Translations under genes and position numbers: made by a program
Shown: one piece after another, positions 63,817 through 64,000 of the stretch
Position numbering within the stretch: the stretch's first letter is position 1
Layout: each line of letters starts with the position of its first letter
The notes under the pieces: model-generated
What the model was told of the DNA's origin: nothing
Seen by the model: the letters and a program-made list of their open reading frames with translations, nothing else
Databases searched by the model: none
From: Escherichia coli DSM 30083 = JCM 1649 = ATCC 11775
GTDB taxonomy: Bacteria; Pseudomonadota; Gammaproteobacteria; Enterobacterales; Enterobacteriaceae
Reading direction: 5' to 3'
DNA: 64,000 bases
NCBI RefSeq assembly: GCF_003697165.2
Contig: NZ_CP033092.2
Span: forward strand, 1,550,001 to 1,614,000

Positions 63817-64000
63817 TTACTGCTGCTGTGCAGACTGAATCGCAGTCAGCGCGATGGTGTAGACGATATCATCAACCAGTGCGCCACGGGACAGGTCGTT
63901 AACCGGCTTGCGCATACCCTGCAGCATCGGTCCGATAGAGATCAGGTCAGCAGAACGCTGTACCGCTTTGTAGGTGGTGTTACCGGTGTTCAGATCCGGG
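63817..64000 (-). CDS. pta: Phosphate acetyltransferase, C-terminal 61 codons (partial)
   Basis: The last part of Pta, which interconverts acetyl-CoA and acetyl phosphate in acetate overflow metabolism. The visible C-terminus reads 'PDLNTGNTTYKAVQRSADL', 'GPMLQGMRKPVNDLSRGA' and ends 'ALTAIQSAQQQ', the known end of E. coli Pta (PTA_PTB domain). The gene continues beyond the right edge of the window. A terminator lies downstream. Confidence 0.96.
   Translation of the reverse strand, partial: PDLNTGNTTYKAVQRSADLISIGPMLQGMRKPVNDLSRGALVDDIVYTIALTAIQSAQQQ

Overview
The window is Escherichia coli chromosome, minus-numbered landmarks aside easily recognised by its core genes: argW, yfdC, mlaA, fadL, fadIJ, sixA, aroC, fabB, pdxB, truA, accD, folC, purF, ubiX, argT-hisJQMP and the yfc genes up to the 3' end of pta, in the order known for the 50-52 min region. 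Left of argW (about 1-15477) lies the right-hand end of a P22/HK620/Sf6-type podovirus prophage. Its endosialidase tailspike and the polysialic-acid O-acetyltransferase gene neuO point to a CUS-3-like prophage and therefore to a K1-capsulated host (the capsule locus itself is not in the window).

Prophage part. Two injection proteins (gp20-like, gp16-like) end the late morphogenetic operon. An accessory immunity (immI-like) block follows: a leftward 4-TM protein at the place P22 uses for sieA; a rightward pair made of an unrecognised 188-aa protein and a YafO-family toxin; a leftward Mnt-like repressor translationally coupled to a ClpP-like serine protease; a rightward Arc-like repressor, a 57-residue GTG-started ORF and a 300-aa P22-type antirepressor with a candidate sar antisense RNA over its ribosome-binding site. 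Then comes the tailspike: P22-type head-binding domain, K1F-type endosialidase, S74 intramolecular chaperone. It is split after codon 10 by a complete 2581-bp IS21-family element with a 5-bp target duplication. neuO follows, with 30 perfect AAGACTC repeats (10 in-frame heptapeptides), i.e. the ON configuration. A P4-type integrase reads away from argW, whose 3' end is the attachment site. The picture is a prophage whose receptor-destroying tailspike has been disabled while the capsule-modifying gene stays switchable.

Chromosomal part. yfdC, mlaA, fadL, yfcZ and the fadIJ beta-oxidation operon (with FadR-type sites) lead to sixA. A complete chaperone-usher fimbrial operon (yfcV-U-S-R-Q-P-O) follows; its usher is intact, but the major pilin has lost its normal stop and runs 61 residues into the usher gene. 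Then smrB (leftward), prmB-aroC-mepA-yfcA-epmC-yfcL, mnmC, fabB (FadR and FabR sites), yfcJ, flk, the pdxB-usg-truA-dedA-accD-folC-dedD-cvpA-purF-ubiX series (with a four-unit REP/BIME array and a PurR box before cvpA), and the nitrogen-regulated basic amino-acid transport genes argT and hisJQMP (sigma54 promoter and NtrC-type site visible). The right end holds rpnB, yfcH, folX, yfcG, yfcF, yfcE, yfcD, yfcC and the last 61 codons of pta.

Most promising for new biology: the immI-like block at 3.4-7.3 kb (YafO toxin with an unknown partner; Mnt-like repressor coupled to a ClpP-like protease), and the IS-broken endosialidase beside an ON-phase neuO.
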